From JAFAVZ01 sp036009105 (GTDB taxonomy: Bacteria > Acidobacteriota > Thermoanaerobaculia > Gp7-AA8): a stretch of DNA of 31,298 nt. The position numbers and the translations under genes are program-made. The notes under the pieces are model-generated. The model was given only the letters and a program-made list of their open reading frames with translations, was not told the DNA's origin and made no database searches. Where the stretch lies: positions 1 to 31,298 of the forward strand of contig DASYMJ010000036.1 in assembly GCA_036009105.1 (NCBI GenBank). Direction: 5' to 3'. Shown here piece after piece: positions 7,359-16,275 of this stretch (positions are counted from its first letter, which is position 1; each line of letters opens with the position of its first letter).

Positions 7359-8510
7359 TCATGCGGCGTTCGGGATGACGCACGGCTTGATGCACTCATC
7401 CAGCTTGCTGGTGAACACGTGATAGGCCTCGGAGATCTCCTCGAGGGGGAAGCGGTGGGTGATGACCGCCTTCGGGTCGATCCGTCCGGCCAGCACGTGC
7501 TCGAACAGGCGCGGCAGGTGGCGCTTCACCGAGCATTGGTTGGAGCGGATGGTCAGCCCCTTGTTCACCACGTTCCCGATCGGCACGAGGTTGAAGGTCG
7601 GCCCATAGACGCCGACGATCGAGACCGTGCCCGCCTTGCGCACCGAGTTGATGGCCCACATCAGCGCGGTGGCGGCGCCGGCCTGCATCTTCATCTTCAC
7701 GCCGGTGAACGTCTGCAGCAGGCTCCCCTTCGCGTCGCAGCCGACCGCATCGATGCAGACGTCGGCGCCGAGGTGGTCAGTGATCTTCTTGAGGTAGACC
7801 ACCGGGTCGTCGATCTCCTTGAAGTTGAACGTCTCCGCCGGCCCGTACTTGCTGACGAAGTCGAGCCGGTAGTCGAGGTGATCGGTGACGATGACGCGCC
7901 CGGCGCCCATCAGCCACGCGGAGCGGGCGGCGAAGATGCCGACCGGGCCGGCTCCGAAGATGACCACCGTATCCCCTTCCTTGATGTCCCCCATCTCGGC
8001 GGCCTGATAGCCGGTGGGGAGGGCGTCGGTCAGCAGGAGCGCGTCCTCTTCGGTGATCCCCTCCGGGATCCTGGTGGGGCCGACGTTGGCGAACGGAACG
8101 CGGACGTACTGCGCCTGGCCGCCGTCATAGCCGCCGGTGGTGTGCGAGTAGCCGTAGATGCCGCCCGCCGCGGTCGCGCTCGGGTTGGTGTTGTGGCAGT
8201 TGCTGTAGAGCTCGCGCGAGCAGAACCAGCAGGTGCCGCAGCTGATGTTGAACGGCACGAGCACGTGGTCTCCCGGCTCGAGGTTGTCGACGTTCGGGCC
8301 GACCTCTTCCACGACGCCGGTGAACTCGTGACCGAAGGTCGAGCCGACGCGGGTGTCCGGCACCAGGCCATGGTAGAGGTGGATGTCGGAGCCGCAGATC
8401 GCCGCGCGCGTCACGCGCACGATGGCATCGTTCGGATGCTCGATCTCCGGAATCGGCTTCTCGTCGACGCGGACCTTGAACGGTCCGCGATAGGTCATTG
8501 CTTTCATCAT
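7359..8510 (-). CDS. Zinc-dependent alcohol dehydrogenase, glutathione-independent formaldehyde-dehydrogenase-like (MDR family)
   Basis: 383 residues. Catalytic zinc ligands fit Cys39 in ICGSDIHLYHG and His61/Glu62 in GHEFTG. The structural zinc lobe has Cys91, Cys94, Cys97 and Cys105 (CGTCWFC...NC). The Rossmann motif GAGPVG is at 188-193, and an acidic residue at the end of the second strand (VIVTDH) suggests NAD(H) preference. The length and the AICGSDIH/SCGTCWFC pattern resemble the group that includes glutathione-independent formaldehyde dehydrogenase, so an aldehyde or small alcohol is the likely substrate. GGAGGAG precedes the ATG; a second ATG follows immediately, so the start could be one codon later. 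Probably forms an operon with the membrane protein at 6819-7349. Confidence 0.9.
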   Translation of the reverse strand: MMKAMTYRGPFKVRVDEKPIPEIEHPNDAIVRVTRAAICGSDIHLYHGLVPDTRVGSTFGHEFTGVVEEVGPNVDNLEPGDHVLVPFNISCGTCWFCSRELYSNCHNTNPSATAAGGIYGYSHTTGGYDGGQAQYVRVPFANVGPTRIPEGITEEDALLLTDALPTGYQAAEMGDIKEGDTVVIFGAGPVGIFAARSAWLMGAGRVIVTDHLDYRLDFVSKYGPAETFNFKEIDDPVVYLKKITDHLGADVCIDAVGCDAKGSLLQTFTGVKMKMQAGAATALMWAINSVRKAGTVSIVGVYGPTFNLVPIGNVVNKGLTIRSNQCSVKRHLPRLFEHVLAGRIDPKAVITHRFPLEEISEAYHVFTSKLDECIKPCVIPNAA

Positions 8511-8598
8511 CGTCGGACTCCTCCGCCTTGCGTGGATTGCAATCGCCGGACCGCAACTTGCGGCAAACTCAACATCTCAAAGGGCTGAGCGGACCGTG

Positions 8599-8604
8599 CA
8601 TAAT
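8599..8604 (+). promoter_or_regulatory. Possible -10 hexamer just before the S9 peptidase start
   Basis: CATAAT ends 9 nt before the ATG at 8614, with no Shine-Dalgarno sequence between. If used, transcription would start at or within a few bases of the start codon. There is no convincing -35 element. One of several such cases in the window. Confidence 0.35.
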
Positions 8605-8613
8605 GGCCCGCCT

Positions 8614-10593
<1,980 letters not shown>

Positions 10594-10863
10594 TTACCAG
10601 CCGATCTCACTGTCATCGGCCAGGCACCCCACGGACACGATGGGCAGAGAAGCATCTTCATCCGCTGAAGGCTCGATCTGCGATTCGAGGTATTGCTCGG
10701 TACGCCGTCTGGCTGAGAAGGCCTGCGCGAGCTGATCGCCCCAGGCCTGGGCTTGCGCCCCGTCGGATGCTTCCACGATGAAGCAGGCCGGCCACTCACG
10801 ATCCTCGTCGTCGGGTTCCGCGGTCAGATCCCGGAACCACGCGGTGTAAAGAAATCGCCCCAT
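10594..10863 (-). CDS. Small hypothetical protein (89 aa)
   Basis: 89 residues starting MGRFLYTAWFRDLTAEP. The start codon lies 2 bp after the stop of the DUF3108-like gene, which indicates co-transcription. The protein is acidic and Trp-rich (AWFRDL, REWPACFIVEASDGAQAQAWGDQLAQAF), has no signal peptide or membrane helix, and ends EIGW. The pattern (a strand, an acidic turn, W-x-ACFIVEA, then an amphipathic helix) looks like a small folded cytoplasmic domain. I do not recognise the family with confidence. An apparent 309-residue frame at 10594-11523 includes it, but its upstream part is antisense-like Arg/Pro/Gly-rich translation of the DUF3108 gene in another frame, so I chose the ATG at 10863. 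Confidence 0.6.
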   Translation of the reverse strand: MGRFLYTAWFRDLTAEPDDEDREWPACFIVEASDGAQAQAWGDQLAQAFSARRRTEQYLESQIEPSADEDASLPIVSVGCLADDSEIGW

Positions 10864-10865
10864 GT

Positions 10866-11660
10866 CTACCGCGCGGCCTGCATGAACGCGCACGCCTCGA
10901 CCGACTGCAGGTCGAGCTGCATCGAAGCGAGGCTCTGCGAGATCTCGATGCGGAGGGGGATGCGGCGGGCGTCGCTGGTGATCCAGAGCTTCACGCCGCC
11001 GGGCCACTTCTTGCCGCCGGGAGCGTCGACGATCTCGAAGCCGAGGGCCTGGGTCTTCTGGTTCTCGATGGTGAAGGTCTGGGTGCCGGCCGGGCGGAAG
11101 ATGACCGGGTACTCCTTGCCGTCCGAGTAGATGACGGTCTGCACGGGGCCGCGGATCTCCGCCGCGTGCTGGCGGAGGAAGTAGATCGCGGTCAGCACGT
11201 CGCGCAGCTCCTCGGGGGGGAGGGGCTTGACCTTGTCCTCCACCTTCTCCGGCGTTTCCTTGCGGATGCGGGCCAGGCGCTTCACGTAGTCGAACACCGT
11301 CCGCTCCTTGCGCGCCTTCTTCCCCCACGCGTAGCCGTGGTAGGTCATCAGCGTCTTCCCCTTCTCGTCCATCTGCGACTCGTAGGCGTAGAAGCCGCCG
11401 CTCGTCCCTTCCGGGGCGGTGATGAGGAGAGAGCTGTCGATGTTCGCGCCGCTGCCGTCGTGGGGGTAGGTCGTCTTGAGGTTGCCGACGCCGTTGCGGG
11501 GGAAGACCAGGCCGGCGATCCAACCCAGGCCGCCGCGGAGGCGCCAGGTGTAGCGGAACTCCTCCACGTTGGCCGGCCCGTGACAGTTGAGCTCCGCCGC
11601 GCCGGCAGCGAGGCCGGCGCAGAGAAGAAGGAACAGCGAAATGGTGCGAGTCAGTCGCAT
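10866..11660 (-). CDS. Secreted DUF3108-like protein
   Basis: 264 residues with a signal peptide (about 1-21, LLLCAGLAAGAAA-like, cleavage near AGA-AE). The mature part has features I associate with DUF3108: FRYTWRLRGG near the N-terminus, the long beta-rich middle with MTYHGYAWGKKARKERTVFDYV, a helical block with PEELRDVLTAIYFLRQ, and a C-terminal KLWITSDARRIPLRIEI followed by a final strand (MQLDLQSVEAC). DUF3108 proteins are periplasmic or outer-membrane-associated beta-rich proteins of unknown function. No neighbouring gene suggests a role. The start is the most upstream ATG giving a complete signal peptide; no strong ribosome-binding site is visible. Confidence 0.78.
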   Translation of the reverse strand: MRLTRTISLFLLLCAGLAAGAAELNCHGPANVEEFRYTWRLRGGLGWIAGLVFPRNGVGNLKTTYPHDGSGANIDSSLLITAPEGTSGGFYAYESQMDEKGKTLMTYHGYAWGKKARKERTVFDYVKRLARIRKETPEKVEDKVKPLPPEELRDVLTAIYFLRQHAAEIRGPVQTVIYSDGKEYPVIFRPAGTQTFTIENQKTQALGFEIVDAPGGKKWPGGVKLWITSDARRIPLRIEISQSLASMQLDLQSVEACAFMQAAR

Positions 11661-11724
11661 TCCGTCGGCGTACCTAACGCCTTGCGGACGCAGGCTATTG
11701 CGCTCAGCGTGCCGAGTCGGTGAC

Positions 11725-11767
11725 GGCCCCTCATCCGCCCTGCGGGCGAAGCGCCGGGTGAGGGGCC
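11725..11767 (-). terminator. Strong hairpin just after ispH, possible terminator or REP-like element
   Basis: The arms 11725-11737 and 11755-11767 form a 13-bp stem (one G-T pair), with a second small inverted repeat (GCCC/GGGC) inside the loop. It starts 1-2 bp after the ispH stop codon on the minus strand. No T-tract follows, so it may act as a 3' stabiliser rather than an intrinsic terminator. A related CTCAyCCGCCCTrCGG core recurs at 17420-17436, also next to a stop codon. Confidence 0.5.
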
Positions 11768-11768
11768 T

Positions 11769-12611
11769 CTACATCGCCGCGATGCGCGCCTCGACCTCGT
11801 CGATCACGTAGTCCGGCGTCGAGGAGCCGGCCGTCACGCCGACCACCTGCATGCCGTTGAACCAGGCCGGGTCGACGTCTTCGCCCCCCTGCACGAGGTA
11901 GGCCGGCTTCATCTCCCGGCAGATCTCCCACAGGTGCTTCGTGTTCGCGCTCTTCTTGCCGCCGATGACCACGATCACGTCGACTTCCGGGTCGTGGGCG
12001 AGCACGCGCGCCGCGTCCTGGTTCTCCTTGGTGGCGTAGCAGATGGTGTCCGCCCGGTCGACCGTGGCCGAGCGGCGCTCGATCACCTTCACCACATCCT
12101 CGAACTCCTCGGCGTTGAGGGTGGTCTGGTAGAAGATCTTGATCTTCGGATAGCGGCTCCACTCGATCGACTCCGCCTCCTCGATCTTGGAGACGATGTG
12201 GTAGCGGGCGGGATCGAGGTCGTTGGTATAGCCGATGACCTCGCGGTGGCGGGGGTCGCCGATGAAGACGAGGTGATAGTCCGAGCCGAGGGCGTCTTTC
12301 GACTCGCGGTGGATGTCGTAGACGAACTTGCAGGTGGTGTCGAGGACCTTCAGCCCCTGCGCCTTCGCGGTCTGGTGAAAGGACGGCGGCACGCCGTGCG
12401 CGGAGAAGACGATGGTCGGCTCGGCCACGGCAGCGATCTCCTCCACCGTCCGCACGCCGAGGTCTTCCATCTCCTGGACCACCCGCTCGTTGTGCACGAC
12501 CTGGCCGAGGATGGCGCCGCGGCCGCCGCCGGCGGCGAAGCGCTTGACCTTCAGATCGGCGATGCGCACGCCGGAGCAGAAACCGTACTTTGCCGCCCGT
12601 TTCACTTTCAT
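11769..12611 (-). CDS. ispH: 4-hydroxy-3-methylbut-2-enyl diphosphate reductase
   Basis: 280 residues. Catalyses the last step of the MEP isoprenoid pathway, using a [4Fe-4S] cluster to make IPP and DMAPP. The three cluster cysteines fit Cys12 (YGFCSGV), Cys94 (DTTCKFVY) and Cys191 (TICYATKENQDA). Substrate-site residues fit His40 (GQVVHNERVV), His72 (FSAHGVPPS) and the HREVIGY segment. Other family blocks are KIKIFYQTTL, VIGGKKSANTKHL and the near-terminal GVTAGSSTPDYVI. GFCSGV and TTCKFVYDIH differ from the more common GFCAGV and TCPLV forms, so it is a divergent IspH subtype. I chose the ATG at 12611; a TTG four codons upstream is possible but less likely. It is divergent from the MFS gene, 42 bp apart. 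Confidence 0.93.
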   Translation of the reverse strand: MKVKRAAKYGFCSGVRIADLKVKRFAAGGGRGAILGQVVHNERVVQEMEDLGVRTVEEIAAVAEPTIVFSAHGVPPSFHQTAKAQGLKVLDTTCKFVYDIHRESKDALGSDYHLVFIGDPRHREVIGYTNDLDPARYHIVSKIEEAESIEWSRYPKIKIFYQTTLNAEEFEDVVKVIERRSATVDRADTICYATKENQDAARVLAHDPEVDVIVVIGGKKSANTKHLWEICREMKPAYLVQGGEDVDPAWFNGMQVVGVTAGSSTPDYVIDEVEARIAAM

Positions 12612-12639
12612 CGCACCGCTCAACGGGAGCGTGAGCCAC

Positions 12640-12645
12640 TACAAT
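12640..12645 (+). promoter_or_regulatory. Possible -10 hexamer (TACAAT) just before the MFS gene
   Basis: TACAAT ends 8 nt before the GTG at 12654 and no Shine-Dalgarno sequence intervenes, which would fit leaderless transcription. It also supports the choice of the GTG start. Confidence 0.4.
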
Positions 12646-12653
12646 TCCGCGCC

Positions 12654-13859
12654 GTGTCCGCCCCTGCCGCCGCTTCGCCGGAGCCGCTTTTCACGCCGCG
12701 ATTCGCCGGGATGTGGGTCTTCTCCTTCGTCACGTTTTTCTCCGCCTTCCAGCTCCTGCCGGCGGTGCCGTTCCGCATCCTGGAGCTGGGCGGCAACACG
12801 GCCCAGGCCGGCCTCTTCCTCTTCTTCTACACGCTGATGAGCGCGCTCGCGGCGCCGATCACCGGCACGGTGGCGGACCACTTCGGCCGCCGCCGCACGC
12901 TGATCGTCGCCTCGCTCGTCTTCATCGTCTTCTCCATCCTCTACGGCGTGATCCGCGACCTGCGGCTGCTCTACCTCGTGGCGGCCGTGCACGGCGCGAT
13001 CTGGTCCAGCATCCTCGCCTCCAGCTCGGCCATCATGAGCGAGTTCATCCCCGAGTCGCGGCGGACGCAGGGCATCGCCATGTGGGGGTTGGCCAGCATG
13101 TCGGCTTTCGCGCTCGCGCCGCCGGTCGGCCTGTTCGTCTTCAAGTTCGGCTGGCTGACCCTGTGCGGGGAGCTGGCCGTGCTCTCGCTGCTGATGGCCA
13201 TCGCCGGCTGGCTGCTGCCGGTGCGCGACGCCGCCCGCCCTTCGAGCGCGCCCAATCTCTCCGACGCCTGGGACTTCCGGGTGATGTCGACCACCGTCTC
13301 GCTGGCCGTGACGGCGTTCGGCTACGGCGGCATCACCAGCTACGTCGCGCTCTTCTCGCTGGAGCGCCACATCCATCCGGAGTCGCTCTTCTTCACCGCC
13401 TCGGCCGCCACCATCGCCCTGGTGCGCATCTTCACCTCGCACCTCGGCGACCGGCTGGGGCCGAAGGCGATCCTCTATCCGGCCCTGCTCTGCATCCCCG
13501 TCGCCTTCGCCGTGCTGGCCACGGCGCATTCGCGCACGCAGCTGGTCGCCTCGGCGGTCCTCTTCGGCGCCGGGTTCGGCAGCATGTACCCGGCCTTCGC
13601 CACGTTCATCCTCGCCCACACCGACCCGGAGCGGCGGGCCCGGACGTTCGGCAGCATCGTCGGCGCGTTCGACACCGGCATCGCCATCGGCTCGTTCTCC
13701 ATCGGCACGATCGGCCAGCACTGGAGCCTCGGCCGCGCGTTCGGCGTGGCGGCGGCCATCAGCTGCCTGGCCATCCCCATTTTCATGCTGACCTCGAAGC
13801 GGCTCATTGCCGAGGCCGCAAGTGGCACTCCCGTTGCTTCGCCTGCCGAGCATGTCTGA
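12654..13859 (+). CDS. Major facilitator superfamily transporter
   Basis: 401 residues from a GTG at 12654. The next in-frame ATG (12711) would cut into the first membrane helix. About 12 hydrophobic segments are present. The loop 2-3 MFS signature appears as GTVADHFGRRRTLI, and the half-repeat equivalent as TSHLGDRLGPKAIL. Helix 4-5 region SSSAIMSEFIPESRRTQGIAMWG and GFGSMYPAFATFILAHTDPERRARTFGS are typical of drug- or metabolite-type MFS exporters. The inner-membrane substrate cannot be read from sequence. It is divergent from ispH and overlaps the start of the next small gene by 8 bp (ATG at 13852, stop at 13857-13859), so the two are translationally coupled. Confidence 0.88.
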   Translation: MSAPAAASPEPLFTPRFAGMWVFSFVTFFSAFQLLPAVPFRILELGGNTAQAGLFLFFYTLMSALAAPITGTVADHFGRRRTLIVASLVFIVFSILYGVIRDLRLLYLVAAVHGAIWSSILASSSAIMSEFIPESRRTQGIAMWGLASMSAFALAPPVGLFVFKFGWLTLCGELAVLSLLMAIAGWLLPVRDAARPSSAPNLSDAWDFRVMSTTVSLAVTAFGYGGITSYVALFSLERHIHPESLFFTASAATIALVRIFTSHLGDRLGPKAILYPALLCIPVAFAVLATAHSRTQLVASAVLFGAGFGSMYPAFATFILAHTDPERRARTFGSIVGAFDTGIAIGSFSIGTIGQHWSLGRAFGVAAAISCLAIPIFMLTSKRLIAEAASGTPVASPAEHV

Positions 13860-14001
13860 CCTTCCGCCCGAAGACGAGCACGTTTCGAAGAAGGTGGTCT
13901 ACGAGCACACCACCTCCTCCCGCGGGAACATCGGGGCGATCATCGCCATCGTCGTGATCGCCATCGCGCTGGTGGTGTTCATCCTCATGCAGATGAAGTG
14001 A
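13852..14001 (+). CDS. Small single-pass membrane protein (49 aa)
   Basis: 49 residues starting MSDLPPEDEHVSKKVVYEH. An acidic/polar N-terminal half is followed by one strongly hydrophobic helix (about residues 27-46, GAIIAIVVIAIALVVFILMQ) ending MK. The start overlaps the end of the MFS gene. A longer frame opens at 13807, but its extra residues are merely the MFS coding sequence in another frame. The architecture is that of small accessory or tail-anchored membrane peptides. Coupling suggests a role with the MFS transporter, but this is inference from position only. Confidence 0.65.
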   Translation: MSDLPPEDEHVSKKVVYEHTTSSRGNIGAIIAIVVIAIALVVFILMQMK

Positions 14002-14003
14002 GC

Positions 14004-14009
14004 TACATT
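14004..14009 (+). promoter_or_regulatory. Possible -10 hexamer (TACATT) just before the DUF2891 gene
   Basis: TACATT ends 7 nt before the ATG at 14017, with no Shine-Dalgarno sequence in between. It would give a leaderless message independent of the MFS transcript. Confidence 0.4.
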
Positions 14010-14016
14010 CGCGCGC

Positions 14017-15069
14017 ATGCGCCGCCTGCTGCTTCTCCTGCTCCTCCTCCCCCACCCGCTGCGCGCGGCCGACTTTGACGCGAAAGCCGCGGAGCGCTTC
14101 GCCAACCTCGCGCTGGCCTGCGTGCACAAGGAGTATCCGAACAAGATCGCGCACAACCTCGCCTCCGACAAAGACGTCGCGCCGCCGCGGAAGCTGACCC
14201 CGGCGTTCTACGGCTGCTACGACTGGCACTCCTCCGTGCACGGGCACTGGCTGCTGGCCCGCCTGGCCCGCACCTTCCCCGATGCGCCGTTCGCGACGGC
14301 GGCGCGCGACGAGCTGAGGCAGAGCATCACCAGGGAGAACATCACCCAGGAGACGGCGTACCTGCGCGGTGAGGGGCGGGCCAGCTTCGAGCGGCCGTAC
14401 GGGCTCGCCTGGCTGCTGCAGTTGGGGATGGAGCTGCGCGAGTGGGACGATCCGCTGGGGCGCGAGCTCTCCGCCAACCTGCGGCCGCTGGAGACGGCCG
14501 CGATGGAGCGGCTGAAGACGTGGCTGCCGAAGCTCTCCTCTCCGGTCCGCTCCGGCGAGCACTCCCAGACCGCCTTCGCCCTCGGATTGATCCTCGACGC
14601 GACCCGCGACCGGGACATCGCGGCGCGAGCCCGCGCCTTCTATCTCGCCGACAAGAACTGCCCGCTGGCGTATGAGCCTTCGGGCGAGGACTTCCTCTCG
14701 CCTTGCATCGCCGAGGCGGATGCGATGCGGCGCGTGCTGCCGCCGGTGGAGTATGCGGCATGGCTGGGCGGCTTCCTGCCTCAGCTGCCGGTAGACGGCA
14801 ACGGCGACTGGCTGAAGCCGGTGGTCGTCAGCGATCCGAGCGATCCGAAGCTGGCCCATCTCGACGGCCTGAATCTGAGCCGGGCGTGGATGCTGGAAGG
14901 GATGGCCGGCGGCCTGCCGGACGGCGATCCGCGCATCGTGGCGCTGCGCAAGGCGGCGGCCGCGCATCGCGAAAGCGGGTTAGCCGCGGTGACGGGCGAG
15001 CACTACGAGGGCGGCCACTGGCTGGGCAGCTTCGCCGTCTACCTCACATCGAAGCGCGGGCTGCGCTGA
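14017..15069 (+). CDS. Secreted DUF2891-family protein
   Basis: 350 residues. The signal peptide (MRRLLLLLLLLPHPLRAA) is unusually Leu-rich. The mature protein carries blocks I recognise as DUF2891: FYGCYDWHSSVHGHWLL, RPYGLAWLLQL, SGEHSQTAFALGL, FLSPCIAEADAMRRVL, HLDGLNLSRAWMLEGMA and HYEGGHWLGSFAVYL. Repeated helices with conserved Trp, His and Glu suggest an alpha/alpha-toroid fold like glycan-processing enzymes, but no activity is established that I know of. The invariant DWHSSVHGHW and GGHW motifs are intact, so it is probably functional. Its 3' end overlaps the convergent GGDEF gene by 26 bp. Confidence 0.88.
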   Translation: MRRLLLLLLLLPHPLRAADFDAKAAERFANLALACVHKEYPNKIAHNLASDKDVAPPRKLTPAFYGCYDWHSSVHGHWLLARLARTFPDAPFATAARDELRQSITRENITQETAYLRGEGRASFERPYGLAWLLQLGMELREWDDPLGRELSANLRPLETAAMERLKTWLPKLSSPVRSGEHSQTAFALGLILDATRDRDIAARARAFYLADKNCPLAYEPSGEDFLSPCIAEADAMRRVLPPVEYAAWLGGFLPQLPVDGNGDWLKPVVVSDPSDPKLAHLDGLNLSRAWMLEGMAGGLPDGDPRIVALRKAAAAHRESGLAAVTGEHYEGGHWLGSFAVYLTSKRGLR

Positions 15070-16093
15070 GCCGCCCCGGCGCGTTGCCATCACGCTGGGT
15101 ACGGCGGCGCTCGGCCTCGACGCGGTTGCGGCCGTTGCGCTTGGCGCGATAGAGGGCCTGGTCGGCGGCGGCGATCATCTCGGAGGAGGAGCGGAAGTGC
15201 GTGTGGGCCAGGCTGGCCGTGCCGACGCTCACCGTGACCGGCAGCTCCGTGCCGTCGGCCGTGCACACCGGCGCGGCGGCGATCGACGTGCGCAGCTTCT
15301 CGCCGAAGCGCACCGCATCCTCGAGCACGGTCTCCGGCAGCAGCACCACGAACTCCTCGCCGCCGTAGCGCGCCACGTAGTCGGAGGCGCGGACCGACTT
15401 GGCAAAGCGCCGGGCGAGCTCGGCCAGCACCTGGTCGCCCGTCTGATGGCCGAACGAGTCGTTGATGGTCTTGAAGCAGTCGACGTCGATGAGCGCCACG
15501 GAGAGCGGCCGCTGGTAGCGCTCGGAGTGGTTGAAGGCCTGTTCGAGCGTCATGCCGAAGTGGCGGCGGTTGAACATGCCGGTGAGCGAGTCCCGCGCGG
15601 AGAGCTCCTCCAGCTGGCGGGCCATGTCCACGAGCTGCTTCTGCATCTCGACCACCCGCCGCGAGGCGTGGACCCGCGCGACGAGTTCCACCGGCTCGAA
15701 CGGCTTGGTGATGTAGTCGTCCGCGCCGATGCCGAACGCCTCCACCTTGTCCTCGGTCGAGGTGCAGGCGCTGAGGATGATCACCTGCCGCGTATCGAAC
15801 CGCGACTCGGCCTTGATGCGGCGGCAGATGTCCATGCCGTTCATGTCCGGCAGCTGCCGGTCCAGCAGGCAGAGATCCCACTCCCGGTTTTCCAGCGCGT
15901 CGAGACCCTCCATGCCGGTGGGGCAGGCGATCACTTCGATGCCGGTCGAGGCGAGCACCTTCTGCACGAGGCGGAGGATGGAGAAGTCGTCATCGACCAG
16001 GACCACCCGGAAGGGCGCGTTCTCCTGCTGCTGACGCCGCCTGCGGGTGAGGGTGTCCTCTCCGATCTCGACGCCTGTGGTGGGGTTGTTCAT
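15044..16093 (-). CDS. Response regulator with GGDEF output, diguanylate cyclase (REC-GGDEF)
   Basis: 349 residues. The receiver domain (about 28-145) has the acidic pocket DDD (34-36), phosphoacceptor Asp78 (LCLLDRQLPDMNG), LSAC (108-111) and Lys130 (YITKPF). A coiled linker (146-165) leads to a GGDEF domain with RDSLTGMFNRRHF, the active site GGEEF (244-248) and an inhibitory I-site RASD (235-238) correctly placed five residues upstream. It should make cyclic di-GMP when phosphorylated and be product-inhibited. The protein has no membrane segment. The gene is divergent from the EAL gene across a 182-bp gap, and no histidine kinase is adjacent. GGEEF is a catalytically competent variant. Confidence 0.93.
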   Translation of the reverse strand: MNNPTTGVEIGEDTLTRRRRQQQENAPFRVVLVDDDFSILRLVQKVLASTGIEVIACPTGMEGLDALENREWDLCLLDRQLPDMNGMDICRRIKAESRFDTRQVIILSACTSTEDKVEAFGIGADDYITKPFEPVELVARVHASRRVVEMQKQLVDMARQLEELSARDSLTGMFNRRHFGMTLEQAFNHSERYQRPLSVALIDVDCFKTINDSFGHQTGDQVLAELARRFAKSVRASDYVARYGGEEFVVLLPETVLEDAVRFGEKLRTSIAAAPVCTADGTELPVTVSVGTASLAHTHFRSSSEMIAAADQALYRAKRNGRNRVEAERRRTQRDGNAPGRLSAARASM

Positions 16094-16172
16094 TCTTGAT
16101 TTTGGGGACGGCGGGTACTGTCTGGTGTAACCGTTTTCGTGTGGTTTGGATTCCTCATTTCAGGTCGACAGT

Positions 16173-16188
16173 GTCCGGGTTCCCGGAC
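16173..16188. promoter_or_regulatory. Perfect palindrome in the GGDEF/EAL divergent region, candidate operator
   Basis: GTCCGGGTTCCCGGAC is two 7-bp half-sites around a 2-bp centre. It lies near the middle of the 182-bp divergent region and could bind a dimeric regulator controlling both genes. The regulator is unknown. The rest of this region is less GC-rich than the flanking genes. Confidence 0.4.
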
Positions 16189-16275
16189 GTATGCGAGCTC
16201 GACCTTGTTGCGTCAAGTATCTGATGTAAAGCAACTTATGCTATGGCATCTCCTTCGCCTTAGAAAGCCGTCACA

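Noticed and set aside
10594..11523. 309-residue minus-strand frame covering the small hypothetical gene
   Set aside because: The upstream two-thirds overlaps the DUF3108-like gene on the same strand in another frame and is Arg/Pro/Gly-rich; only the part from the ATG at 10863 looks real.
12612..12623. TTG start four codons upstream for ispH
   Set aside because: ATG at 12611 places the YGFCSG cluster motif at the normal distance from the N-terminus; TTG is rare and has no better ribosome-binding site.
11934..12653. Extension of the MFS frame upstream across ispH
   Set aside because: The open frame is antisense to ispH; transporter homology starts only after the GTG at 12654.
16244..16258. 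Possible sigma-54 promoter (GG-N10-GC) before the EAL gene
   Set aside because: Spacing fits, but the TTGC part is poor and the start site would fall only a few bases before the ATG; no sigma-54 activator site is visible.
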